Shown here piece by piece: positions 56,641 through 64,000 of a DNA stretch of 64,000 nucleotides (position 1 is the first letter of the stretch; each line of letters starts with the position of its first letter). This stretch comes from Rhodococcus sp. 105337. GTDB lineage: Bacteria > Actinomycetota > Actinomycetes > Mycobacteriales > Mycobacteriaceae. Location of the stretch: contig NZ_JABAGQ010000005.1 in assembly GCF_012844225.1 (NCBI RefSeq), positions 186,001-250,000 of the forward strand. The letters are read 5' to 3'. The position numbers were made by a program, and so were the translations under genes. The notes beneath the pieces were generated by a model, which ran no database searches, was not told where the DNA came from, and saw nothing but the letters and a program-made list of their open reading frames with translations.

Positions 56641-57045
56641 GTGACGACTTTCCGTATCCGCGACGCCGCACGCCTGCTCGGTGTCAGCGACGACACCGTG
56701 CGGCGCTGGATCGACCAGGGCGCCCTTCGTGCGAGCAAGGACGACACCGGCCGCAAAGTGGTCGACGGCAGCGAACTCGCGGCGTTCTCGCGGGCCCAAG
56801 CCGACGCGGCACCGGATCTGCTCGGCGTCGGGAGTTCCGCCCGCAACAAATTCGTCGGTCTCGTCACCCGGGTCGTCTCGGACCCGGTGATGTCGCAGGT
56901 CGAGATGCAGTGCGGGCAGCATCGGGTCGTATCTCTCATGAGCACCGAAGCGGTGCGGGAACTCGGCCTCGAACCGGGCAGCGTCGCGGTCGCGGTCGTC
57001 AAAGCGACAACCGTCATCATCGAAACACCCGGAGGGTCCTCGTGA
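56641..57045 (+). CDS. Molybdenum-responsive regulator with MerR-like HTH and Mop domain
   Basis: 134 residues from the GTG at 56641; the frame is open further upstream, but the family starts here. N-terminal helix-turn-helix (FRIRDAARLLGVSDDTVRRW) of the excisionase/MerR type, then a Mop/TOBE molybdate-binding domain (ARNKFVGLVTRVVSDPVMSQ, ending VAVVKATTVII). Such proteins combine DNA binding with oxyanion sensing. It overlaps the modA start (GTGA), so it belongs to the mod operon and probably controls it or molybdenum-enzyme genes. Confidence 0.85.
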   Translation: MTTFRIRDAARLLGVSDDTVRRWIDQGALRASKDDTGRKVVDGSELAAFSRAQADAAPDLLGVGSSARNKFVGLVTRVVSDPVMSQVEMQCGQHRVVSLMSTEAVRELGLEPGSVAVAVVKATTVIIETPGGSS

Positions 57046-57821
57046 GGCGCGTGCGCGCAGGATGGATCCTGGTGGCGTCCGTGGCACTGGCTTCGGTCGC
57101 CTGCGGTTCGGAACAGAGTGATCGGAATCCGTCGGGTGACGGTGTGACGGGCACTGTCACGGTGTTCGCGGCAGCGTCGCTCAGGGACACGTTCACCGAG
57201 ATCGGCACCGCGTTCGAGCAAGTGCACGACGACGCCGCCGTGGTGTTCAACTTCGCAGGGTCGTCGGACCTCGCCGGCCAACTGGCGCAGGGCGCACCCG
57301 CCGACGTGTTCGCGTCCGCCGATACCGTCACGATGTCCCGCGTCGTGGACGAGGGTCTCGTCGCCGGTGATCCGGTGCTCTTCGCGGCCAACACGCTCAC
57401 GATTGTCACCGAGCCGGGGAATCCGAAGGGCATCACCTCGTTCGACGACCTCGGCCGCGACGGCGTGTCGGCGGTCGTCTGCGCACCCCAGGTGCCGTGC
57501 GGCGCCGCCACCGTGCGCGCCGAGGAGGCGACCGGAACCGAACTGTCGCCGGTCAGCGAGGAATCCTCCGTCGCCGACGTGCTCGCCAAGGTCACCTCGG
57601 GACAGGCCGACGCCGGACTGGTCTACGTCACCGATGCGCGCGCCGCGGGCGACGCCGTCACCGTCGTGGCGTTTCCCGAGTCCGGGGACTCCGTCAACTC
57701 CTATCCGATCGCCGTACTCGAAGATTCCCGGAATCCGGACGCCGCCCGCGCGTTCGTCGATTTCGTCGCCGGACCCGAAGGACTGGAGATTCTCGGGGAA
57801 GCCGGGTTCGCCGGTCCATGA
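57042..57821 (+). CDS. modA: Molybdate ABC transporter substrate-binding lipoprotein
   Basis: 259 residues from a GTG with GGAGGG upstream. Lipoprotein signal with lipobox SVAC (Cys near residue 20). Binding-protein motifs [28 protein letters not shown] and [11 protein letters not shown] are typical of ModA. It captures molybdate outside the membrane. Overlaps both neighbours. Confidence 0.95.
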   Translation: MRRVRAGWILVASVALASVACGSEQSDRNPSGDGVTGTVTVFAAASLRDTFTEIGTAFEQVHDDAAVVFNFAGSSDLAGQLAQGAPADVFASADTVTMSRVVDEGLVAGDPVLFAANTLTIVTEPGNPKGITSFDDLGRDGVSAVVCAPQVPCGAATVRAEEATGTELSPVSEESSVADVLAKVTSGQADAGLVYVTDARAAGDAVTVVAFPESGDSVNSYPIAVLEDSRNPDAARAFVDFVAGPEGLEILGEAGFAGP

Positions 57822-58615
57822 CGGCGGCCCGCACCCCGACCGGTCTGCCGGCGTGGATCTATCTTCCGGCGATCGCCGGCGGCCTGTTCGTGGTGCTGCC
57901 GTTGGTCTCGATCGTGCTCTCCGTCGACTGGTACCGCTTCCCGGAACTGGTCACGTCCGAGGCATCGATGCAGGCGCTCGCGCTCAGTGTGCGGACCGCG
58001 TTCACCAGCACCGTGCTGTGCATCGTATGCGGTGTGCCCATGGCTGCCGTGCTCGCACGCAGCACGTCCCGCGTGATGCCGGTGCTCCGTTCACTGGTCC
58101 TGCTGCCGCTCGTGCTGCCACCCGTGGTGGGTGGGATCGCGCTGCTGTACACCTTCGGCAGACGCGGCCTCATCGGTGAGCACCTCGAGGCGTTCGGGAT
58201 CCGGATCGCGTTCTCCACCACCGCTGTCGTGCTGGCACAGACCTTCGTGGCGTTGCCGTTCCTGGTGATGAGTCTCGAGGGAGCGTTGCGTACCGCGGGC
58301 CGACGGTACGAGGCGGTGGCGTCGACGCTGGGCGCCCGGCCCACTACGGTCTTCCGCAGGGTCACCCTGCCGTTGGTGCTGCCGGGACTCGTCTCCGGTG
58401 CGATCCTGGCGTTCGCGCGGGCGCTCGGGGAATTCGGCGCGACTCTCACTTTCGCGGGCAGCCTCCAGGGCGTCACCCGCACCCTCCCTCTCGAGATCTA
58501 TCTGCAGCGGGAAACCGATCCCGATGCCGCCGTGGCGTTGTCGCTGCTCCTGGTCCTCGTGGCAGTGCTCATCGTGGTGGCCGCACGCGGACGCCGGGCA
58601 GGTGGCGACTGGTGA
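57818..58615 (+). CDS. modB: Molybdate ABC transporter permease
   Basis: 265 residues with five or six membrane helices and the permease EAA loop [20 protein letters not shown], followed by [15 protein letters not shown], the ModB signature. ATGA overlap with modA and GTGA overlap with modC, so the transporter is translated as a coupled unit. Confidence 0.95.
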   Translation: MTAARTPTGLPAWIYLPAIAGGLFVVLPLVSIVLSVDWYRFPELVTSEASMQALALSVRTAFTSTVLCIVCGVPMAAVLARSTSRVMPVLRSLVLLPLVLPPVVGGIALLYTFGRRGLIGEHLEAFGIRIAFSTTAVVLAQTFVALPFLVMSLEGALRTAGRRYEAVASTLGARPTTVFRRVTLPLVLPGLVSGAILAFARALGEFGATLTFAGSLQGVTRTLPLEIYLQRETDPDAAVALSLLLVLVAVLIVVAARGRRAGGDW

Positions 58616-59691
58616 GCGAACTGCACGTGCACGCACGGGTGGACGCACGGTCCGTCGACTTCGACCTGGACGTGGCATCGGGCAGCGTGGTCGCGATCCT
58701 CGGTCCCAACGGTGCCGGGAAATCGACGCTGCTGAACCTGATTGCAGGACTGGTTCTTCCGGACGAAGGCCGGATCGAGCTCGGTGGCCGGATCCTCACC
58801 GACACGTCGGCGGGTGTCGCGGTGCCGCCCCATCGCCGGTCGGTTGCCCTGCTGGCACAACAGGCTTTGCTGTTCCCGCACCTGACCGCTGCGGGCAACG
58901 TGGCCTTCGCACCGCGCAGTGCCGGAATGAGCCGCCGCGCCGCGCATACCGAGGCGTTGCGCTGGCTCGACGCCGTCGACGCTGTGGCGTTCGCCGACCG
59001 CAAACCGCACCGTTTGTCGGGCGGGCAGGCTCAGCGGGTCGCGATCGCCCGCGCTCTCGCTGCCGACCCGCAGTTGCTCCTGCTGGACGAACCCATGGCC
59101 GCGCTGGATGTCGCTGCGGCGCCGGCGATCAGGTCACTGCTGCGCCGGATACTGCGTGAGGACCGGCGCACGGCGCTCGTGGTCACACACGACCCCCTCG
59201 ACGCCCTGGCCCTCGCCGACCGCGTCGTGGTGGTCGAATCGGGACGTGTCGTGGAACACGGCGCGGTGCGGGACGTCCTCACCCGGCCACGGAGCGCTTT
59301 CGCCGCACAGATCGCCGGGATGAACCTGATCGCCGGCACGGTGACAGCGGATGGCGTGGAGACGGAGGTCGGTGCCGTGCACGGCGTCGTCGACGAGGAG
59401 TGCGTACCGGGAGATGTGGCCGCGGCCGTCTTCTCCCCCGCCGCGGTCGCGGTGTACGTGGACGAGCCACACGGGAGTCCCCGCAATGCGTTCGAGGTGA
59501 CCGTCACCGAAGTCGAGGCCCGGGGCTCGACGGTGCTGGTGCGCACCGGAGTCGCCGGTCTGGCGGCCGAAGTGACGCCCGCCGCGGTTGCGGATCTCGG
59601 TCTCGAGCCGGGCTCGGCCGTGTGGTTCGTCGTCAAGGCCATGGAGATTCGCGTTCATCGCGCCGCGCTTCCGGCCCTGCGGGGGTCGTGA
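58612..59691 (+). CDS. modC: Molybdate ABC transporter ATP-binding protein
   Basis: 359 residues. Walker [10 protein letters not shown], signature [15 protein letters not shown], Walker [13 protein letters not shown] and the H-loop VVTHD. The C-terminal 110 residues include a TOBE domain ([20 protein letters not shown]) that can bind molybdate and inhibit transport. It ends one base before the stop of the convergent MFS gene. Confidence 0.95.
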   Translation: MSELHVHARVDARSVDFDLDVASGSVVAILGPNGAGKSTLLNLIAGLVLPDEGRIELGGRILTDTSAGVAVPPHRRSVALLAQQALLFPHLTAAGNVAFAPRSAGMSRRAAHTEALRWLDAVDAVAFADRKPHRLSGGQAQRVAIARALAADPQLLLLDEPMAALDVAAAPAIRSLLRRILREDRRTALVVTHDPLDALALADRVVVVESGRVVEHGAVRDVLTRPRSAFAAQIAGMNLIAGTVTADGVETEVGAVHGVVDEECVPGDVAAAVFSPAAVAVYVDEPHGSPRNAFEVTVTEVEARGSTVLVRTGVAGLAAEVTPAAVADLGLEPGSAVWFVVKAMEIRVHRAALPALRGS

Positions 59692-60972
59692 CTAGGTCCG
59701 CGACCGCCCGAGTGCGAGAACGCCGGCCAGGGCGAGCACGTAGATCAGCCCGCCGGCCAGGGCAAGTCCCGGGCTGCGCCCGTCCGGCGCGATCAGGAAG
59801 GCCGACGCGGCGATCGCGGCAAGGAACGCCAGGTTGAACACGGTGTCCTGCAACGCGAATACCTGCCCGCGACGTGCGTCGTCGATCTCGATCTGCATGG
59901 CGGCGTCGCCCGTCAGCTTGATGGTCTGTCCCGCGACCCCGAGGAGGAAAGCGGCGATCAGCAACGATCCCGTCGTCAAGGAGGTGACGAACGCGAACTG
60001 CACGACCGCGGCGGCGAGCAATCCGGCGGTGACCGCACGAGGTCGCCCGAGCCGTGGGAGGAGGAACGGTGTGAGGGCGGCGGCGAGGAGCATTCCCGCC
60101 GCCGTGCAGGCCACCGCGGCACCGAATCCGGCGAGCCCACCGGGTAGGTCCGACGGGTTGTCGGCGTTTCGCAGGACGAGAAGCGTGATGAGTGTGTTCA
60201 GGCCGAACACGATGCGGTGCGCCCCGATACCGAGCAGCGCGGCAGCGACTCCGGGATTCTCGGCGACCGCGCCCGCGCCGGTTCGCAGGCCGGCGAGTAC
60301 CGCGCTCGCGGGCGAACGGAGTCGTGCACCGTCGGGTCCGAGCGCGTTGCGGGGGAACCCTGCCGCTGCGGCGGCGCCGACGATCGATCCGGTCACGCCG
60401 ACCGCCACCGCGATGCCGGAAGCCGTGTCCCCCGCACCGACGACACCGATCGTCGCGACCGCGACGGCGGCACCCGCTGCGGCGACCACCGAACCCGCGG
60501 TCGCCAGAACGGAATTGACCGGGACGAGCCATGACTGCCTCGTCACGTGGGGAAGTGATGCCGAGACTCCGGCGAGAACGAATCTGCTCACCCCCACGGC
60601 GGCAAGTGCCAGCAGCATCAGGGGCAGTTGTGGCCCGCCGACGAGGAGTACCGCCGCCGCGGACGCGACGAGAACTCCGCGTACCGCGTTGGCCCATACC
60701 AGGACGAGACGGCGATCCCAGCGGTCGAGCAAGGCTCCGGCGAACGGTCCGATCACCGAATAGGGCAGCAGAAGCACCGCGAACCCTACGGCGATGTCCA
60801 CCGGATTCGTGTGACGTTCGGGGTTGAAGAGGATGGCTCCGCCGAGGGCGGCCTGGAACAGACCGTCCCCGAACTGCCCGGCGAACCGGACGGCTGTCAG
60901 TCGCGCGAGTCCCGGGGAATGCCGTAGCGCCGTCGCGGTCGATCGCCACGCCTGTTTCTGGGAGTCCCGCAC
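59692..60972 (-). CDS. MFS transporter, drug-efflux type
   Basis: 426 residues from a GTG, twelve predicted helices. The loop GPFAGALLDRWDRRLVLVWA is the MFS motif A region (G-x3-D-R-x2-R-R). It resembles MFS efflux proteins such as M. tuberculosis Rv0037c, which also neighbours the yqgE gene Rv0038. Divergent from a TetR gene, as usual for regulated efflux. A TAGGGT hexamer ends 7 nt before the GTG; no ribosome site. Confidence 0.88.
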   Translation of the reverse strand: MRDSQKQAWRSTATALRHSPGLARLTAVRFAGQFGDGLFQAALGGAILFNPERHTNPVDIAVGFAVLLLPYSVIGPFAGALLDRWDRRLVLVWANAVRGVLVASAAAVLLVGGPQLPLMLLALAAVGVSRFVLAGVSASLPHVTRQSWLVPVNSVLATAGSVVAAAGAAVAVATIGVVGAGDTASGIAVAVGVTGSIVGAAAAAGFPRNALGPDGARLRSPASAVLAGLRTGAGAVAENPGVAAALLGIGAHRIVFGLNTLITLLVLRNADNPSDLPGGLAGFGAAVACTAAGMLLAAALTPFLLPRLGRPRAVTAGLLAAAVVQFAFVTSLTTGSLLIAAFLLGVAGQTIKLTGDAAMQIEIDDARRGQVFALQDTVFNLAFLAAIAASAFLIAPDGRSPGLALAGGLIYVLALAGVLALGRSRT

Positions 60973-60979
60973 ACACGCG

Positions 60980-60985
60980 ACCCTA
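60980..60985 (-). promoter_or_regulatory. -10 element for leaderless MFS transcript
   Basis: TAGGGT on the minus strand, 7 nt before the GTG start. Confidence 0.45.
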
Positions 60986-61079
60986 TCGATCGCGACTTTG
61001 CGCGGATGTCCCGCCCGGCGCGGCAGGGAGCAGCGCTCACATTTGTTTGCGGTGCTTCCGGTAGGGCAGGCTGGGCGAC

Positions 61080-61784
61080 GTGACAACACCCCGCGCCCGG
61101 GCTCGTGCCCGCACGATGGCGGACATCGTGGCCATCGGCCGTGAGCATCTCGCCGCCGGTGGCGCCGAGGCCCTGTCGTTGCGGGCGGTCGCCCGCGATC
61201 TCGGGGTGGTCTCCTCGGCCGTCTACCGGTACGTCGCAAGCCGCGACGAACTTCTGACCCTGCTGGTGATCGATGCCTACGACGAACTCGGCGATGCCGT
61301 CGACGCAGCCGTCGATGCCGTGGATGCCGCCGACCACCGGGCACGCTTCTTCGCGTTGGGCCGGGCGGTGCGAGCCTGGGCGCGTGCCGAGCCGGCCCGG
61401 TACGGCCTGATCTTCGGTACCCCTGTGCCCGGCTATCACGCACCCGCCGAGCGGACCACCCAGCCGGGGACCCGCGTCGTTCTGACTCTGGTACGCATCC
61501 TGGTCGAGGCCCACCGGGCCGCGGCGCTGGACGAGGCGACGGAAGTCCCCACAACCGCCGGGCTCGTCGGTGATCTCGATCGCATCCGTGCCGAGATTTC
61601 CGCAGACCTGCCGGACGACGTTCTGGCGCGCGGTCTGTTCGTGTGGCCGGCGCTGTTCGGGGCGGTGAGTTTCGAAGTGTTCGGCCAGTACGGCACGGAC
61701 ACCTTCACGGACCCGGAGTCGTTGTTCGACCACCACCTCGCGTTGCTCGCGCGGACAGCCGGGTTCCGGCCGACATCGCGGTGA
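61080..61784 (+). CDS. TetR family transcriptional regulator
   Basis: 234 residues from a GTG. Helix-turn-helix LSLRAVARDLGVVSSAVYRY at residues 34-53, followed by VASRDELLTLLVIDAYDEL. The C-terminal part is a TetR_C-type domain with a conserved RARFFALGRAVRAWARAEPARYGLIF-like core (residues about 87-112). Divergent from the MFS gene, which it probably represses; 107 bp separate the starts. Confidence 0.88.
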   Translation: MTTPRARARARTMADIVAIGREHLAAGGAEALSLRAVARDLGVVSSAVYRYVASRDELLTLLVIDAYDELGDAVDAAVDAVDAADHRARFFALGRAVRAWARAEPARYGLIFGTPVPGYHAPAERTTQPGTRVVLTLVRILVEAHRAAALDEATEVPTTAGLVGDLDRIRAEISADLPDDVLARGLFVWPALFGAVSFEVFGQYGTDTFTDPESLFDHHLALLARTAGFRPTSR

Positions 61785-61793
61785 CGCCGGTGA

Positions 61794-61799
61794 CAGAAT
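61794..61799 (+). promoter_or_regulatory. Possible -10 element for leaderless yqgE transcript
   Basis: CAGAAT, 7 nt before the GTG at 61807. Weaker match (C instead of T at the first position) but the same spacing as the others. Confidence 0.35.
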
Positions 61800-61806
61800 G
61801 TCTCTC

Positions 61807-62415
61807 GTGGCGCAGCACCAGGAGGAACCCGAGGACCGCACCGCACCTGTGACTCCGAAGGTGCGGCCCGGAAGTCTCCTCGTCTCCGCCACCGACCTCA
61901 CCGAACCGACTTTCCGCCGCAGCGTCGTCTACGTCGTGGAGCACACCGACGCGGGCAGTTTCGGCGTCGTCCTCAACCGCATCAGCAATACCTCGGTCGA
62001 CGCGATGCTGCCACGGTGGACGCGGCTCGCGGCGGCGCCGAAGGCGTTGTTCGTCGGCGGCCCGGTTCACCGGAGTTCGGCATTGTGTCTGGGCACGGTC
62101 CCGGTCGGAATGTCCGTCGACGGTGTGCCCGGTATCCGACGGGTCGACGGGCGCGTCGTGATGATCGATCTCGATTCGGATCCGGCCGTCATCGCCCGGC
62201 ACGTCGAAGCCGTGCGGATCTTTGCCGGGTACGCGGGATGGAGCGGGGGTCAACTCGACGGGGAGCTGCGCAACGACGACTGGATGGTGGTCTCCGCGCT
62301 CCCCTACGACATCTTCACTCCCGCGCACGTCGACCTCTGGGCGCGGGTCCTGCGCCGTCAGCCGCTCCCGCTCGCGCTGCTCGCGACGCATCCGATCGAG
62401 ATCGAGCGGAACTGA
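61807..62415 (+). CDS. yqgE: YqgE/AlgH family protein
   Basis: 202 residues from the GTG at 61807, chosen because M. tuberculosis Rv0038 begins at the equivalent place; an in-frame ATG three codons earlier (61798) is possible. Family motifs are GSLLVSATDLTEPTFRRSVV, GVVLNRIS and YAGWSGGQLDGELRNDDWMV. The biochemical role of the family is not settled. It lies 22 bp after the TetR gene. Confidence 0.93.
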   Translation: MAQHQEEPEDRTAPVTPKVRPGSLLVSATDLTEPTFRRSVVYVVEHTDAGSFGVVLNRISNTSVDAMLPRWTRLAAAPKALFVGGPVHRSSALCLGTVPVGMSVDGVPGIRRVDGRVVMIDLDSDPAVIARHVEAVRIFAGYAGWSGGQLDGELRNDDWMVVSALPYDIFTPAHVDLWARVLRRQPLPLALLATHPIEIERN

Positions 62416-62422
62416 CCGACCG

Positions 62423-63463
62423 TCAGGTGGACGGTTCCGTCAACCCGGTGGGGTCGGTGGATACTGCGGCGCCGCGTCGATCCGCGAGGGTGTTGAGTGC
62501 CCCGGCCAGCTCATCGGCGCGTGCCGAGGTGACCGTGAAGACGTGGCCCGACGCCGTTGACACCGCCACAGCCGGTCCGGTGGTGGTGACGAGGCCGTAT
62601 CTGCCGCGCCCCTTCACCCGCAAACCCCAGCCGCCCCAGTCCTGGAAGGGCCGGGTCTCGGTGACCTCGGCCCCGACGATCTCGTCGAGGTCGTAGACCA
62701 CCGCATCCGTCGCGAGGTTGCGCACCCGGATGCCCTTCTCGTCCACGATCACGGTGAAGCGCAGCAGGCTCACGGCGAGGACGGCGACCGGAACGACGAC
62801 CGCCGTCGGCCACCAGCTGTCCGTGGCTGCGCACACGAGGACGGTGGGCACGAGGACCGAGCCCAGCAGGACGACGGTGGCACCGGCGCCGATACCGACT
62901 CGGTCCACCAGGGGTGATTCGACCGGTCCGCGGGGCAGAGCGGGTGCGGGCGGGCGTGATGCGGGTGTGCGTTCGCGTCCGTCGCGCAGCAGGGCCGCAC
63001 CGAGCCATCCGACTGCGACACCCGCGACCGTGCCGACCGCGATCGACCAGGTGGGAAATGCTGTCTGTGTCGCGTCCGCGACGTCGAGCTGGGCGCCGAG
63101 CACGGCGACGAATGTCGCGACCATCACCCCGGTGACCCCGAGACCGATGACGAGCATGTAGCGCCGCATCAGCAGCAACGACCGGGCGAGCGCCGCGATC
63201 GCACAGCAACCGCCCCCGACCATCACGACGAGCAGCGCCATCGTCCACGCCGACGAGCCGACCGGTCCGAAGCCGTCCGGGCGCGATCCGGTCCAGTGCG
63301 TTGCCACCTCGGCCGGTAGCCGTGGCTCCCAGAGACGGGCGAGAACGATGATCGAGGCGGCGGCGAGTACCGGAACCACGATGCCGAAGACAACACCGAC
63401 AGGATCGATCACGCGGGTCTGCGACACGGCCTCACTCTGCGAAACGGCCTCACTCTGCGACAC
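62423..63463 (-). CDS. DUF1648-type membrane protein
   Basis: 346 residues from the GTG at 63463. After a short repeated start (VSQSEAVSQSEAVSQT) come a DUF1648-like segment (LPAEVATHWTGSRPDGFG, residues about 45-65), six or so membrane helices and a C-terminal domain with PH-like strands (FTVIVDEKGIRVRNLATDAVVYDL). The function is unknown. A TACTGT hexamer ends 6 nt before the GTG; no ribosome site. Convergent with yqgE, 7 bp apart. Confidence 0.72.
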   Translation of the reverse strand: MSQSEAVSQSEAVSQTRVIDPVGVVFGIVVPVLAAASIIVLARLWEPRLPAEVATHWTGSRPDGFGPVGSSAWTMALLVVMVGGGCCAIAALARSLLLMRRYMLVIGLGVTGVMVATFVAVLGAQLDVADATQTAFPTWSIAVGTVAGVAVGWLGAALLRDGRERTPASRPPAPALPRGPVESPLVDRVGIGAGATVVLLGSVLVPTVLVCAATDSWWPTAVVVPVAVLAVSLLRFTVIVDEKGIRVRNLATDAVVYDLDEIVGAEVTETRPFQDWGGWGLRVKGRGRYGLVTTTGPAVAVSTASGHVFTVTSARADELAGALNTLADRRGAAVSTDPTGLTEPST

Positions 63464-63471
63464 GGCCTCAC
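63418..63471. repeat. Three 18-bp tandem repeats at a gene start
   Basis: Units at 63418-63435, 63436-63453 and 63454-63471; units 1 and 3 are identical and unit 2 differs by one base. They encode (VSQSEA) repeats at the N-terminus of the DUF1648 protein and run into its putative -10 box. Confidence 0.9.
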
Positions 63472-63475
63472 AGTA
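63470..63475 (-). promoter_or_regulatory. -10 element for leaderless DUF1648 transcript
   Basis: TACTGT on the minus strand, 6 nt before the GTG at 63463; its last two bases belong to the tandem repeat. Confidence 0.45.
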
Positions 63476-63524
63476 GAGGCTCGGAGCCGTTCTGCGTTGC
63501 CGGCGACGCCGGCGCCGGGATCTG

Positions 63525-63929
63525 TCAGGCGCTCGGCTCGCACGCCCCGCGCAGGCTGCACGCACCGCAGGACGAGCCGCATCCCTCGGATTCCGTGGGC
63601 TTCGTCGCCGCCGCGACCCGCGCACCGACCGCACCACCGGCACCGGCGGTGACGAGCGCCGCCCCGACGGTGACGACGATCGCGATGATCGCCGCGACGG
63701 TCGGCAGGGTCAGGCAGGCGATACCGCCCACGGCGAGTAGGACGGCAGCCCCGAGCATGCTGGGGGCCGCAACCTTGTTGGCCAGCGCGAACGTGGTGTC
63801 GTCGCGAAGAGAGTCGGGGGTGCGCACTCCGGCCCAGCGGTTACGCGGCAACTTCCCGGCCAGCGCTGCGACACCGACCGCTCCGACGACGAGAGCGAGC
63901 AGGAAGAGCAGAAGGGCGACGATCAGCAC
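63525..63929 (-). CDS. SdpI-like small membrane protein (Rv0039c-like position)
   Basis: 134 residues from a GTG. An N-terminal helix, then KLPRNRWAGVRTPDSLRDD, the conserved loop of SdpI-family proteins, two further helices (about 57-100), and a Cys-rich end (CGSSCGACSLRGAC) that could bind a metal or form disulfides. Neighbour of yqgE as Rv0039c is of Rv0038. A TATCCT hexamer ends 6 nt before the GTG. It lies 61 bp upstream of the DUF1648 gene, same strand. Confidence 0.75.
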   Translation of the reverse strand: MLIVALLLFLLALVVGAVGVAALAGKLPRNRWAGVRTPDSLRDDTTFALANKVAAPSMLGAAVLLAVGGIACLTLPTVAAIIAIVVTVGAALVTAGAGGAVGARVAAATKPTESEGCGSSCGACSLRGACEPSA

Positions 63930-63935
63930 TCGGTC

Positions 63936-63941
63936 AGGATA
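63936..63941 (-). promoter_or_regulatory. -10 element for leaderless SdpI-like transcript
   Basis: TATCCT on the minus strand, 6 nt before the GTG at 63929. Confidence 0.5.
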
Positions 63942-64000
63942 CGCGTCGGCCGAAGGCGCCGGTGAGGTCGGGTTCGGGCACGTTCTACCCTGGTAGGAGC

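Noticed and set aside
53642-56671. 1009-codon frame opposite the nitrate reductase
   Set aside because: Antisense to a gene with all cofactor motifs in order.

Overview
The window is a contiguous 64 kb stretch of high-GC actinobacterial chromosome centred on the replication origin. Gene order, protein similarity and frequent GTG starts point to Rhodococcus or a close relative in the Nocardiaceae; I judged this from recognisable gene content, not from a database search. There are no insertion sequences, phage genes or CRISPR arrays. oriC lies at about 28.0-28.5 kb between dnaA and dnaN. Most genes to its left run on the minus strand and most of the first 9 kb to its right on the plus strand, that is, away from the origin.

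Left arm, read outward from oriC: dnaA, dnaN, recF, dciA and gyrB. Next comes an apparent six-gene operon, a conservon (cvnABCD: sensor kinase, roadblock protein, DUF742 protein, small GTPase) followed by two membrane proteins of the MHYT sensor family. Then gyrA, a DUF3566 membrane protein, tRNA-Ile, a 33-codon DLW-39-type gene and tRNA-Ala. Beyond tRNA-Ala is an accessory block of about 8.3 kb: a membrane protein, a PCuAC copper lipoprotein, a Tat-exported DyP peroxidase, an R2-like ligand-binding oxidase, a degenerate Hsp70-like membrane protein, a secreted lipase, an acyl-CoA dehydrogenase and a 58-aa membrane peptide. The ancestral order resumes with cwsA, ppiA, a rhomboid protease and a truncated PH-domain gene at the window edge. 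Compared with the Mycobacterium tuberculosis order (dnaA-dnaN-recF-Rv0004-gyrB-gyrA-Rv0007-ileT-alaT-cwsA-ppiA), the conservon/MHYT operon and the R2lox block are the two main insertions.

Right arm: rpmH, rnpA, yidD, yidC, khpB and rsmG, then a non-coding segment of about 690 bp carrying most of the parS sites, then parA, parB, a GNAT-like gene, cwlM (minus), trxA and trxB. An old-yellow-enzyme/TetR pair separates trxB from the anti-sigma/sigM pair. Then come murJ (fused to a pseudokinase), a DUF6049 membrane protein, a Nudix hydrolase and divergent pcnA. This follows the M. tuberculosis Rv3907c-Rv3924c order except for the old-yellow-enzyme/TetR insertion. From 52.5 kb there is a nitrate-assimilation and molybdenum module: a nitrate reductase fused to a CysJ-like flavoprotein, preceded by a GlnR-like site, then a Mop-domain regulator and modABC. 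The window ends with a divergent MFS/TetR pair, yqgE and two membrane-protein genes.

Co-working units: replication initiation and supercoiling (dnaA, dnaN, recF, dciA, gyrAB); chromosome segregation (parAB with seven parS sites); membrane insertion and RNase P (rnpA, yidD, yidC, khpB); cell-wall control (cwsA, cwlM, murJ pseudokinase); redox and stress (trxAB behind a SigH-like promoter, sigM with its anti-sigma factor); nitrate and molybdate. A recurring signal is a TAnnnT-type hexamer 6-8 nt upstream of a GTG start, which suggests leaderless mRNAs for at least eight genes. The least explained elements are the conservon/MHYT operon inside the gyrase locus, phased CTCGAG arrays in oriC and near parA, and the R2lox/DyP/PCuAC block.
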